This document shows, piece after piece, positions 49,584-58,354 of a stretch of 64,000 nucleotides of DNA. Each line of letters starts with the position of its first letter. Within the stretch, counting starts at the first letter, position 1. A program made the position numbers and the translations under genes. Location: the NCBI RefSeq assembly GCF_022200785.1, contig NZ_CP087585.1, positions 3,658,001-3,722,000 of the forward strand, given 5' to 3'. This stretch comes from Pedobacter mucosus (GTDB lineage Bacteria; Bacteroidota; Bacteroidia; Sphingobacteriales; Sphingobacteriaceae). The notes beneath the pieces were generated by a model. It had not been told where the DNA came from. It searched no databases and saw only the letters and a program-made list of their open reading frames with translations.

Positions 49584-50672
49584 CTACTTTTTAATTATTT
49601 TAATTTCATAAATTTTTGGCCACTTTTTCCCCGTTACAAAAAGTCGTTTGCCGGCTTTATCATATGCAATTCCATTGAGCACATTGTTAGCTTTTGCATC
49701 ATCATTTTTGAAATAATCAGCAGGTAATAAACCAGATAAATTAATGCTAGATTCTACTGCACCGCTTTCCGGATTAATAATTACGATAGTATCAGTGGTA
49801 TAAATATTGGCGTAAATTTTCCCATCAATAACTTCCAATTCATTTAAATTTTGAATAGCACCTTTATCGTCAAATACATCAATTGATCCTATTTTAGAAT
49901 AATTATTTTTATCCAAGAAAAAAATGGTGTTTGATCCATCAGTGTTTAATATTTTTTGACCGTCAAATGCTAAGCCCCAACCCTCTCTACCTGTTAAATA
50001 TGCAAATTCTGATAGCTTTTTAAAGGTAGATTTATCATAAACAAATCCAACTTTTTCCTTATAAGTAAGTTGAATGATCTTATTATCAACAACTGTTATT
50101 CCTTCACCAAAATACTGTTTATCTAAATCAGTTTTTTGCACCACTTTACCAGTACTCGGCTCTACCTTACGCAGACTAGAATGGCCATAATCACCTGCAC
50201 TTTCATAAAAAAAGCCATCATGGTATTCCAAACCTTCTACGTAAGAGGAAGTATCATGCGGCATAGTACTGATGATTTTATAAGTGTATTCAACAGGTGC
50301 TTTATTCGATAAAACATTAATATTTGAAGTTAGATCTTCTGATTCGCCGCCTCCAAAAATTTTAGCCGTTAATAAATGGTTTCCAAGCTTTAAACCTGCT
50401 GTTTTTAAACTAACTCCAGCTGTATCAAGCTTGGAAATAATCCTAATTGTATCAATTAAATATACTACAGAATCAACCTTTTTATCTTTTCCAAATAGTA
50501 TTTTAACGTCAATATCTTTGCCTGATGAAACGTTTAAGCCCATTAATGGCGAAATAAAACTGCGATAAGTTTTTGCAGTTTCATTTTTACAAGCGCTAAA
50601 AAATGCGATTGTTAATGCAACTATTAATAGTGATTTGATAGGATTAATCTTCTGGCCAAAAAGCATCTTCAA
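49584..50672 (-). CDS. Glutaminyl-peptide cyclotransferase-type lipoprotein
   Basis: The protein has 362 residues. The lipoprotein signal ends AFFSAC near residue 28. Residues 130-362 match the bacterial/plant glutamine cyclotransferase propeller (HDTSSYVEGLEYHDGFFYES, LTYKEKVGFVYD, GREGWGLAFDG, LNELEVIDGKIYANIY, VLNGIAYDKAGKRLFVTGKKWP). It would form N-terminal pyroglutamate on exported peptides. A roughly 100-residue N-terminal region precedes the propeller. Its start overlaps the end of the YraN gene by 29 bases, so they are one operon. Confidence 0.9.
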   Translation of the reverse strand: MKMLFGQKINPIKSLLIVALTIAFFSACKNETAKTYRSFISPLMGLNVSSGKDIDVKILFGKDKKVDSVVYLIDTIRIISKLDTAGVSLKTAGLKLGNHLLTAKIFGGGESEDLTSNINVLSNKAPVEYTYKIISTMPHDTSSYVEGLEYHDGFFYESAGDYGHSSLRKVEPSTGKVVQKTDLDKQYFGEGITVVDNKIIQLTYKEKVGFVYDKSTFKKLSEFAYLTGREGWGLAFDGQKILNTDGSNTIFFLDKNNYSKIGSIDVFDDKGAIQNLNELEVIDGKIYANIYTTDTIVIINPESGAVESSINLSGLLPADYFKNDDAKANNVLNGIAYDKAGKRLFVTGKKWPKIYEIKIIKK

Positions 50673-51009
50673 TATGGTTTAATGTATAATTTTTATTTTT
50701 AGTAAAGGTAATTGCAATAATATCAAAACGGATATCTTTTTGATGATTCATTATTTCTATATATTCTGATGAGGCTAACTCCATCTGTTTTTGTTTTGCT
50801 TGATGTACAAATTCTTCTGGTTGTCCGAAAGAAATGGAACTACGCGATTTAACTTCTACAAAAACCATAATCGAATCCTTGTAAACAATTAAATCTATCT
50901 CGGCTTTGCCATGAACCCAATTTTCGTCTAGAACTTCGTAGCCTTTTTCCTCAAGGTATCGCTTTGCGATTTGCTCTCCTTCTCTACCTAAATCGTTATG
51001 CGTTGCCAT
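50644..51009 (-). CDS. yraN: YraN/UPF0102 family putative endonuclease
   Basis: The protein has 121 residues. The Holliday-junction-resolvase-like core is visible: GREGEQIAKRYLEEKGYEVL, HGKAEIDLIVY and FVEVKSRS, the Asp, Glu and Lys of the PD-(D/E)XK nuclease fold. The biological role is not known. It is translationally coupled with the cyclotransferase gene. Confidence 0.93.
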   Translation of the reverse strand: MATHNDLGREGEQIAKRYLEEKGYEVLDENWVHGKAEIDLIVYKDSIMVFVEVKSRSSISFGQPEEFVHQAKQKQMELASSEYIEIMNHQKDIRFDIIAITFTKNKNYTLNHIEDAFWPED

Positions 51010-51123
51010 TTTTGTCTCCGACTACAGGTTATTAATTTCAAGTTAAGGTTAATCCTGTCAACCTGCATAAAATTTGTAATTCATCCTTGTATAATACCCC
51101 TGATCTATAATTCAAAAATCAAC

Positions 51124-53082
51124 TTATTTTACAATAACAGAACCTAAAAACTTTGATATATCTCTTTCTACACCTTTGATAACGCCATAACGTTGCATTA
51201 AAATTATTTGGTTATCTGCATCTTTTTCTTCTTTAATTTCTTTTAAAAGACTTAATAAAATTTGATCTACTTTACGTTTTTTCAAGTGAAAAATTCCCCC
51301 TAAAACGGTTGCTTTTAAGTTCATCGATTCGTCTCGAACATAAATTTGATGCTTGTTTAACCAATTTTCGCTTAACGAATATTCAGAAGTTGAAAGCGTT
51401 ATTGCTAAATCTGCAATATCTCGATCTTTATGCTTAACAAAGTGATTTGCTGTTGGCAACCTTCCATTATCAATTTCTGATTTATAGTAGTCGATTATTT
51501 TTTTGCATAATGGGTTTTCAAATTCTACATCGGCTAAATTTTGCATCAAAAACGAGCCAATATACATGTCGTCAATATTATCCCAGTTTACAAATTCATG
51601 GCCGTATGCAAGTAATAATCTGATGATTTCTTTCTCTTGATGTTCATTTGTTTCAACTGTTTCAACTTCAGGGCCAGCATTGTCATCCCATAAATTATCT
51701 GGCGGACCAAGTGGTTCAGGTGCACCTGAAGCGCTGGAACTATTCGATCTTTGATGGGTTTCGAAGTTCTTTTTACTCTTTGCAGAGCGTATTTTATTCA
51801 GCTCAGTAAGCAAAATTCGCTCTTCAATTTCGAGCAAACTACTACATTCCCGAATAAACACTGAAGCTTTAATCTGATCAGGAATTTTAGCAATACTTTC
51901 TACAATATCGCGAATAATGCCAGCTCTTTTTATAGGATCATCGCCAGCATCTTTTAATAAAACATTGGCTTTATATAAAATAAAATCTTTTCTATTATTT
52001 TCAAGATAGGTTTTAAAAGCACCTGCACCCACATGATGCATGTAAGAATCGGGATCATGGCCATCTGGAAAAGAAACAATTTTAACATTGAGTCCTTCTT
52101 CCAAAATCATATCTAAACCACGGAGAGAAGCTTTTATTCCGGCGGCATCTCCATCAAAAAGTATAGTTATATTCTGCGTAAAGCGACCAATTAATTTGAT
52201 TTGCTCTACTGTTAAAGAAGTTCCTGAAGATGCAACAACGTTTTCAATTCCTGCCTGATGAACTGATAAAACATCTGCATAACCTTCGGCCAGGTAACAA
52301 TTATCTGATTCCCTAATTGCTTTCTTAGCATGAAATAAGCCATATAAAACGCTCGATTTATGGTAAATCTCACTTTCTGGTGAATTGACATACTTAGGAA
52401 CATTTTTATCAGTTTTTAAAGTTCTACCTCCAAAACCAATTATTCGACCGGTAAAATTATGAATTGGAAACATCACACGACCTCTAAAACGATCGTAGAT
52501 TTTTCCGTTATCATTCTTAATTGATAAGCCAGTCGATTCTAAAAATTCTAATTTATGACCAGCGCCAATCGCACTTTGCGTCATGGCATCCCAAACATCA
52601 GGCGAATAACCAACTTCAAATTTTTTAAGTATATCTTCCCTAAAACCACGTTCCTTAAAATAGCTTAAACCGATTCCTTTACCTTCGGAAGTTTCCCAAA
52701 GTTGCTTAACAAAAAATGCTGCAGCGTATTGCGATACGATATAAAGACTTTCTTTGGCGCTTTGAGCTTCTGTATCCTGCGGTGAAAGCTCTGTTTCTTC
52801 AACCTCAATATTATACCTATTGGCTAAAAATCGAAGCGCTTCTGGATATGAATATTTTTCATGATCCATTATAAAACGCACTGAATCTCCACCTTTTCCA
52901 CAGCCAAAGCATTTATAAATACCCTTGGTTACTGAAACATGGAAGGATGGTGTTTTCTCCCCATGGAAAGGACAATTACCAATTAAACTCGTTCCACGCT
53001 TTTTTAAATGCACAAAATCGCCCACTACTTCCTCAATACGAGCGGTATCCATTATCTTATCTATCGTTTCGCGATTTATCAA
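51124..53082 (-). CDS. dnaG: DNA primase
   Basis: The protein has 652 residues. The CHC2 zinc finger is at about 38-64 (CPFHGEKTPSF, then CFGCGKGGD). The catalytic core follows with RFRGRVMFPIHNFTGRIIGFGGR and the TOPRIM motifs AEGYADVL and LFDGDAAG. A linker rich in Ser, Gly and Pro precedes the C-terminal helicase-binding helices. It makes RNA primers at the replication fork. It is followed about 110 bases later by the YraN gene. Confidence 0.97.
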   Translation of the reverse strand: MINRETIDKIMDTARIEEVVGDFVHLKKRGTSLIGNCPFHGEKTPSFHVSVTKGIYKCFGCGKGGDSVRFIMDHEKYSYPEALRFLANRYNIEVEETELSPQDTEAQSAKESLYIVSQYAAAFFVKQLWETSEGKGIGLSYFKERGFREDILKKFEVGYSPDVWDAMTQSAIGAGHKLEFLESTGLSIKNDNGKIYDRFRGRVMFPIHNFTGRIIGFGGRTLKTDKNVPKYVNSPESEIYHKSSVLYGLFHAKKAIRESDNCYLAEGYADVLSVHQAGIENVVASSGTSLTVEQIKLIGRFTQNITILFDGDAAGIKASLRGLDMILEEGLNVKIVSFPDGHDPDSYMHHVGAGAFKTYLENNRKDFILYKANVLLKDAGDDPIKRAGIIRDIVESIAKIPDQIKASVFIRECSSLLEIEERILLTELNKIRSAKSKKNFETHQRSNSSSASGAPEPLGPPDNLWDDNAGPEVETVETNEHQEKEIIRLLLAYGHEFVNWDNIDDMYIGSFLMQNLADVEFENPLCKKIIDYYKSEIDNGRLPTANHFVKHKDRDIADLAITLSTSEYSLSENWLNKHQIYVRDESMNLKATVLGGIFHLKKRKVDQILLSLLKEIKEEKDADNQIILMQRYGVIKGVERDISKFLGSVIVK

Positions 53083-53084
53083 TA

Positions 53085-53115
53085 TAGTATCAAGTATTTA
53101 GTATCAAGTATCAAG
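53085..53115. repeat. Short tandem heptamer repeat
   Basis: Four 7-base units follow each other just upstream of dnaG: AGTATCA, AGTATTT, AGTATCA, AGTATCA. The 13-mer TAGTATCAAGTAT therefore occurs twice, 14 bases apart. It is a simple repeat with no obvious function. Confidence 0.7.
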
Positions 53116-53171
53116 CCATGTGAAATGTTAATATCGCAAATAGTTAGCCTCCAGACCTACAATTTTTGACT

Positions 53172-53831
53172 CTATTTTATTAAAGGCAATAATTGATCGG
53201 CAACTAAGCGATTACCTATTTCATTTAAATGCACCCTATCAACAGTTAAAATGCCTTTTTCCTTATCCTCTGGATTATTTTTAGCTTCATAATCAGCAAA
53301 TATTTTTCTTAAATCGCAAACTGGAAGATTATTTTTCACCGCCAGTTCCCTGATTCCGGCCGCATACTTATTCAAATCTGCATCAAGTTCATTTGTGCCG
53401 TCTTTCTTTTCGCCAACTACAGAAGGTGTAACTAAAATTACTTTGCTTCCAACGCCTTGAATTTTATTAATTAATGCCTGATAAAATTTTAAATACTTAT
53501 CATAATCAGTTCCTGTATGCGATGATTGTTTGTGCCACACATCGTTAATACCAACATAAATTACCACTAAATCTGGCTTTTTATTTAACACATCATCTTC
53601 TAAACGCAAGTATAAATCATAAACTTTATTACCACCAATACCTGCACCAGTTACATTGTATTTGGTTGAATCGAGCGCTTTTTTTATTAGCGTTACATAG
53701 CCATTTTTTGAAACGCCTTGTTGTGTGATGGAATCACCGAAAAATATAATCCGTTTTGGTTTAAATGTCATTGATGTTAATGCGATTAAGCAAATACCTA
53801 ATAAAATACTTGTTTTGAATAATGTTTTCAT
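53172..53831 (-). CDS. SGNH/GDSL-family secreted hydrolase
   Basis: The protein has 219 residues with an N-terminal signal (ILLGICLIALTSMTF). All four SGNH blocks are present: FFGDSITQQG (Ser), GAGIGGNKVYDL (Gly), VIYVGINDVWH (Asn) and VDRVHLNEIGNRL (Asp and His). It should be an esterase or lipase of the periplasm or surface. It lies 18 bases downstream of the serine hydrolase gene, so they form an operon. Confidence 0.93.
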   Translation of the reverse strand: MKTLFKTSILLGICLIALTSMTFKPKRIIFFGDSITQQGVSKNGYVTLIKKALDSTKYNVTGAGIGGNKVYDLYLRLEDDVLNKKPDLVVIYVGINDVWHKQSSHTGTDYDKYLKFYQALINKIQGVGSKVILVTPSVVGEKKDGTNELDADLNKYAAGIRELAVKNNLPVCDLRKIFADYEAKNNPEDKEKGILTVDRVHLNEIGNRLVADQLLPLIK

Positions 53832-53849
53832 CTTTATATATGGTTAGAA

Positions 53850-55424
53850 TTATTTTGGTTCATTTTTTTTGAAATCTAAATCCTGAAAATCAAAACTAAA
53901 ATCCGTTAATGGGGAGATGGCTTCCATCTTGAAACCATTTGCCGAAGCGTTATTATCCAAGGTGAAATTTAAAAATGCATCAGCATCCAAACTTCTATCA
54001 TTCCATTTAACGATAAATGTATTGCCTTTATAAAAAACAACATCACCATTTAACTTTGGAGAATTTTTAGCTTGAAAATGCATTTTTCCTTTTTGTTCGC
54101 TGATAATCACATCGCCGAACCAAACATCACTAAAAGTGCCTACGAAATTTTTCAGATCAGGTTTATTAGTAACGTTTTTTTGCTCGGTAGCAATATCAGC
54201 CAAAACTTTATCAGTTACTTTTTTTGCATAATCTTTTTCTTCCTTTTCATTATCTGATGCTTCTATAATTCGATCCTGTGCTTTAATTCCAAAATATCCG
54301 TCTTTTATGGCATTGGTTATTGCAGAAAAAGCACCTCCAGATTGTTGGTTTGTTAATACGATTATCCCTAATTTCAGTTCAGGAACTAAGGTAACTTCGC
54401 TAACCATTCCAGCTAAACCGCCAGTATGTTCGGTAACAAAATATCCTTTTTCGTCACTTAAAAACCATCCTAAACCATAGCCGAAAAAATGCCTGTTATA
54501 TGAACCTTTTCCTGTTGGAATAACACTATGTAACGTCCACATTTGGTTTTGAGCGTCTTTACTAAATAAGGTCTTATCAAGTTTATCGCCATATTTACCG
54601 CCATTTAACTGAGCAAGAACCCATTTACTTAAATCGTTTACACTTGTATTGATACCACCAGCAGCATTACTATTTTCAGTAAAATCTTTCGGAATTGGTG
54701 TGATTTTTCCATTTACTGGAGCATGAGCATCTATAATATTACTTTTATCTTTTAAACGATTAAAAGACATTGCACTTTTTGTCATTCCCAATGGCTGCAT
54801 TATACGGGTTTCCACAAAATCCTCATAAGGCATATTCGCTACCCTGGCAATAACTTCACCAGCAACGATGTAAAGTAAGTTATCATAATCCCACTTTGTT
54901 CTAAAACTAGAAACTGGTTTTAAATACCTTAAATTATGGATTATTTGTTTTTTAGAAACTGTTGATGAATCAGGCCAAATCATTAAGTCACCAGCACCCA
55001 AGCCTAAGCCGCTTCGATGAGAAAGTAAATCGCTAATGGTAAATTCTGCCGTAACGTACGGATCGAACATTTTAAATTCTGGAATAACATCAATAACTTT
55101 TGTATCCCAAGATATTTTCTTCTCGTCGACTAAAATACCTAGCGCTGCAGCCGTAAACGCTTTTGTATTGGATGCTACTCCAAATAAGGTATTTTCATTA
55201 GTTTTTTGTGCTGATTTTAACGAACGAACGCCATAACCTTTCGAATGAATTACTTTGCCATCTTTAACCACAGCAACAGCTAAACCTGGAACACTGAAAG
55301 TGCTTAGTACTTTAGTTGAAATGCTATCAATCTGCTTTGAAGTAAGTACCTGAGCATTTAATTGAGTAGAAAGACATAGTATCGCACTAAATATTACAGA
55401 TTTTAAATAGAAGTATGATCGCAT
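53850..55424 (-). CDS. Secreted serine hydrolase (beta-lactamase class C-like)
   Basis: The protein has 524 residues with a signal peptide (CLSTQLNAQ). The catalytic motifs of the class C/penicillin-binding group are ASNTKAFT (SxxK), WDYDNLLY (YxN) and TEHTGGLAG (HTG). A C-terminal DUF3471-like domain follows, after about residue 410 (LKNFVGTFSDVWFGDVIISEQKG). The substrate may be a D-amino-acid peptide or an ester. True beta-lactamase activity is not implied. Confidence 0.92.
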   Translation of the reverse strand: MRSYFYLKSVIFSAILCLSTQLNAQVLTSKQIDSISTKVLSTFSVPGLAVAVVKDGKVIHSKGYGVRSLKSAQKTNENTLFGVASNTKAFTAAALGILVDEKKISWDTKVIDVIPEFKMFDPYVTAEFTISDLLSHRSGLGLGAGDLMIWPDSSTVSKKQIIHNLRYLKPVSSFRTKWDYDNLLYIVAGEVIARVANMPYEDFVETRIMQPLGMTKSAMSFNRLKDKSNIIDAHAPVNGKITPIPKDFTENSNAAGGINTSVNDLSKWVLAQLNGGKYGDKLDKTLFSKDAQNQMWTLHSVIPTGKGSYNRHFFGYGLGWFLSDEKGYFVTEHTGGLAGMVSEVTLVPELKLGIIVLTNQQSGGAFSAITNAIKDGYFGIKAQDRIIEASDNEKEEKDYAKKVTDKVLADIATEQKNVTNKPDLKNFVGTFSDVWFGDVIISEQKGKMHFQAKNSPKLNGDVVFYKGNTFIVKWNDRSLDADAFLNFTLDNNASANGFKMEAISPLTDFSFDFQDLDFKKNEPK

Positions 55425-55460
55425 TGTAATGGAATTTGCTTAGGCTTAAAGATATAAATC

Positions 55461-56402
55461 TTATTTTCCTTTCTCAAGCTTATAATCTTTATGTACGATT
55501 AAGAAACTTGCCCGTTCTTCTTTTTTAAATGGATAATCCCAGTTTCCTTGATAGGTAATTTTTGTAGGTAGTTTATCTTCGCCAAAATAGCCCATTTCTA
55601 TATTCATTTGAACATCAAAATCAAAGAGCATATTGCTATATTTCATATCGACATACCTTCCTAGAATATTGAAGTTTCGCTTATCAAAAATCGTTACCAA
55701 TTCTTTAATCATTAAGCCATCTTTGGTCCAGCTGCTTAAATCTGGTTTAACAGAAACTTTAAAACGAAAAACAGGAATAGAATCTAAATAGGTACCGCTG
55801 GTAAATGCATAATCATAATACTGACGCATGTTCGCCGAAAATATTTCCGTTTTACTACCTATAAATGGAACTTTTACTGGTCTACCAGGATTAAAAATTA
55901 AAGTTTTCAATTTGTCTTTATAGCTTTCATTTGTTCCACCTTTTCCATCACCAGATGGTGCATTGGGCACAAAATCGGTATTGTAAGCATTCATAAAAAT
56001 GTAATCAAACATTTCTACGGTGTATAATTGATACTTTCCATTTTTTTTATAAACCTTACCGGTATCCTGCTTTACCAAGTATTCCATTTTGTATGGACCA
56101 CTGTTATTATGTCTAATTTTTCGGTAGATTTTTCCATCAACCTTATTTTTCTTATCGTAAGTATAAATCCGGTTTTCAGCAATAAAAGTATACCTTTTCA
56201 TATCTCTGAAAGACTGATAAAACGAGGTATCATTAATTATTCTTTGAATAAAAGTTTCGATGTTTAATCGCTCTGCTTTAATATTAACGGTAGAATCTAA
56301 AGTAATTGTTTTAATCGTATCCGGATTAAAACGGGGAATTTCCTGACTATAACTATTGTAGAAAAATGAGGTTAACAGTAGAACTAAAAATATATTTTTC
56401 AT
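55461..56402 (-). CDS. Conserved secreted protein of unknown function
   Basis: The start is set at 56402 (MKNIFLVLLL, 313 residues), which gives a signal peptide (FFYNSYSQ); the upstream extension is not signal-like. The protein is beta-rich with NDTSFYQSFRDMKRYTFIAENRIYTYD and LSSWTKDGLMIKELVTIFDKRNF. It resembles conserved Bacteroidota periplasmic proteins that lack a named domain. It lies 37 bases upstream of the serine hydrolase gene and may belong to that operon. Confidence 0.75.
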   Translation of the reverse strand: MKNIFLVLLLTSFFYNSYSQEIPRFNPDTIKTITLDSTVNIKAERLNIETFIQRIINDTSFYQSFRDMKRYTFIAENRIYTYDKKNKVDGKIYRKIRHNNSGPYKMEYLVKQDTGKVYKKNGKYQLYTVEMFDYIFMNAYNTDFVPNAPSGDGKGGTNESYKDKLKTLIFNPGRPVKVPFIGSKTEIFSANMRQYYDYAFTSGTYLDSIPVFRFKVSVKPDLSSWTKDGLMIKELVTIFDKRNFNILGRYVDMKYSNMLFDFDVQMNIEMGYFGEDKLPTKITYQGNWDYPFKKEERASFLIVHKDYKLEKGK

Positions 56403-56478
56403 GATTATTCTTTTGGCAAAAACGATGCCCAATTAAGTTTGGGTTATTAGGCAACAAGATCAAATCTTTCGCAACGGA

Positions 56479-57663
56479 TTAATTTCCTAACTGCTTTACA
56501 GCAATATACGCCATTAAACCCGTTGAAGTTTTAAGTGCATCCTCGTCAATATCGAATCTAGGTGTATGAACAGAATGTTGCGTATCTTTTGCGGCATTTC
56601 CCGTACCTAAACGATAAAAACACGCATCTGTAACTTGAGAATAAAAAGAAAAATCTTCCGCAGCCATCCAAATATCTAAATCCAGAACATTCTCTTTTCC
56701 TAAAAATTCTTCAGCAAATGACTTTGCATTGGCCGTTAATTTTTCTTCATTAATTAAAAAAGGATAGCCTCTATGAATATCGAAATCACAACTTCCACCC
56801 ATGCTTTCGGCCATTCCTTCAGCCATTTTCTTCATTCGTTTGTGTGCTTCGGCTCTCCAATCTTCATTTAAAGTTCTAAAAGTTCCTTCTATTTTAACTT
56901 CATTTGGGATAATATTTGTAGCGCCATTAGCAGTAACTTTACCGAAAGATAAAACTGATGGCAAACGAGGATCAGCATTACGGCTTACAATTTGCTGCAA
57001 CGCCACAATAATATGCGAAGCAATTAAAACAGGATCAATATTTTGATGTGGCTGTGCTCCATGTCCGCCCTTTCCAGTCACAGTTACATATAATTCATCC
57101 GTTGAAGCCATGTAAATTCCAGATCGAAAACCAACTTTTCCAGCATTGATCAACGGCATAACGTGCTGACCAACAATATAATCCGGTTTAGGGTTTTCTA
57201 AAACACCTTCTTTGATCATGATACTAGCTCCGCCAGGTAACAACTCTTCTGCAGGTTGAAAAATAAGTTTAATTGTTCCGCCAAAATCATCCTTTAATTG
57301 GTTTAAAATGTAGGCCGTACCTAAAAGTGACGAAGTATGCACATCATGTCCGCAGGCATGCATTACACCTTCGTTTTTAGAGCGATAAGGTTTATCATTT
57401 GCCTCATTTATGGGCAAAGCATCCATATCAGCACGTAAAGCAATAACTTTATCAGAAGGAAGATTACCTTTTATTAAACCTACAACACCGGTATTGGCGC
57501 AAGATGCAAACTCAATTCCCCATTTGGATAGCTTATCCTTGATAAATAGTGATGTATTAAATTCTTTGTAAGATAACTCTGGATTGGCGTGAATATGCTG
57601 GCGATAACCTACTACATCATTAAAAATTTTATCTGCTAAATCTTTGATTTTATTTTGGATCAT
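56479..57663 (-). CDS. M20-family amidohydrolase (cytoplasmic)
   Basis: The protein has 394 residues and no signal peptide. Motifs are MHACGHDVHTSSLLG, QPAEELLPGGAS, ALRADMDALP and AAEDFSFY. It belongs to the IAA-amino-acid hydrolase/N-acyl-amino-acid deacylase group and should release an amino acid from an N-acyl conjugate. The start overlaps the end of the SPOR gene by 14 bases. Confidence 0.93.
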   Translation of the reverse strand: MIQNKIKDLADKIFNDVVGYRQHIHANPELSYKEFNTSLFIKDKLSKWGIEFASCANTGVVGLIKGNLPSDKVIALRADMDALPINEANDKPYRSKNEGVMHACGHDVHTSSLLGTAYILNQLKDDFGGTIKLIFQPAEELLPGGASIMIKEGVLENPKPDYIVGQHVMPLINAGKVGFRSGIYMASTDELYVTVTGKGGHGAQPHQNIDPVLIASHIIVALQQIVSRNADPRLPSVLSFGKVTANGATNIIPNEVKIEGTFRTLNEDWRAEAHKRMKKMAEGMAESMGGSCDFDIHRGYPFLINEEKLTANAKSFAEEFLGKENVLDLDIWMAAEDFSFYSQVTDACFYRLGTGNAAKDTQHSVHTPRFDIDEDALKTSTGLMAYIAVKQLGN

Positions 57664-58090
57664 CTGCTGTGGTATCTAGTGTAGGTGCATTAATTTTTTC
57701 CCTAAAAATAAATAAGGTTGGGAAAGTTGGGCGGAGTTCGTTAATTAAGCGTTGTGCTTCCAATCTGGTTCTAAAATCGCCAACCCGAACATAATAATTT
57801 GGCTCTTTATAAACAATGTAAGTATTAAACTTTGGATAACTACCCTTAAAGCGAGCTTGCTGATTAAAAACTTCCCGTCGATCGGAACCATAAAAAATCT
57901 GCACCCGATATCCATAAGAGGAAACAATTGGTTTACCAACCTTAACATCGCCAGCTGTTTTATAAACGGCTAAACGTTTTGCAATTAGGCTATCAATTAA
58001 TGGATCTTTTATAATAATTACCTCTCCTTTTTGAGCAAAAGAAGCGCTGAATATTATGAAGGAAAGTATAAATGTTAGTATTATTTTCAT
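57650..58090 (-). CDS. SPOR domain-containing exported protein
   Basis: The protein has 146 residues with a signal peptide (FIIFSASFAQK). The C-terminal 75 residues match a SPOR domain (GYRVQIFYGSDRREVFNQQA, PNYYVRVGDFRTRLEAQRL), which binds denuded glycan strands of peptidoglycan at division sites. It is translationally coupled to the M20 gene by a 14-base overlap. Confidence 0.9.
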   Translation of the reverse strand: MKIILTFILSFIIFSASFAQKGEVIIIKDPLIDSLIAKRLAVYKTAGDVKVGKPIVSSYGYRVQIFYGSDRREVFNQQARFKGSYPKFNTYIVYKEPNYYVRVGDFRTRLEAQRLINELRPTFPTLFIFREKINAPTLDTTADDPK

Positions 58091-58267
58091 CTGTAATTAA
58101 ACCTAAGCAAACCATATATTGTTTAGAAACAAGATTGCCATAATTTCTGCAAAAATCGGTATTCTTTATGGGTTGTGCAAATGATGGTCTAATTAATCCG
58201 ATTTAATAGGAAGGATCGATTTAATCATTTGATCATTTTAAATGATTTCAGCATGTTTAGAATGCAG

Positions 58268-58288
58268 ATCCTGAAATAAATTCAGGAT
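58268..58288. repeat. Small palindromic element (ATCCTGAA/TTCAGGAT)
   Basis: A perfect 8-base inverted repeat with a 5-base loop is followed by GACAA. It resembles short REP-like palindromes often found between genes of this group and lies 20 bases from the secA terminator. Confidence 0.5.
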
Positions 58289-58308
58289 GACAATTGCTTT
58301 AAAAAGTT

Positions 58309-58340
58309 AAAGCCGAACTTCTTTCGAAAGTTCGGCTTTT
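58309..58340. terminator. secA: Terminator hairpin after secA
   Basis: A perfect 12-base stem (AAAGCCGAACTT and its complement) with a 7-base loop lies 15 bases after the secA stop. On the minus strand it is followed by TTTAACTTTTT; on the plus strand by TTTTTT. It is therefore usable in both directions. Confidence 0.85.
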
Positions 58341-58354
58341 TTATAATTTATAGC

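Noticed and set aside
53850..55424. Beta-lactamase resistance gene
   Set aside because: The motifs fit the broad class C serine hydrolase family, but the DUF3471-like tail and lack of resistance context argue for another substrate.
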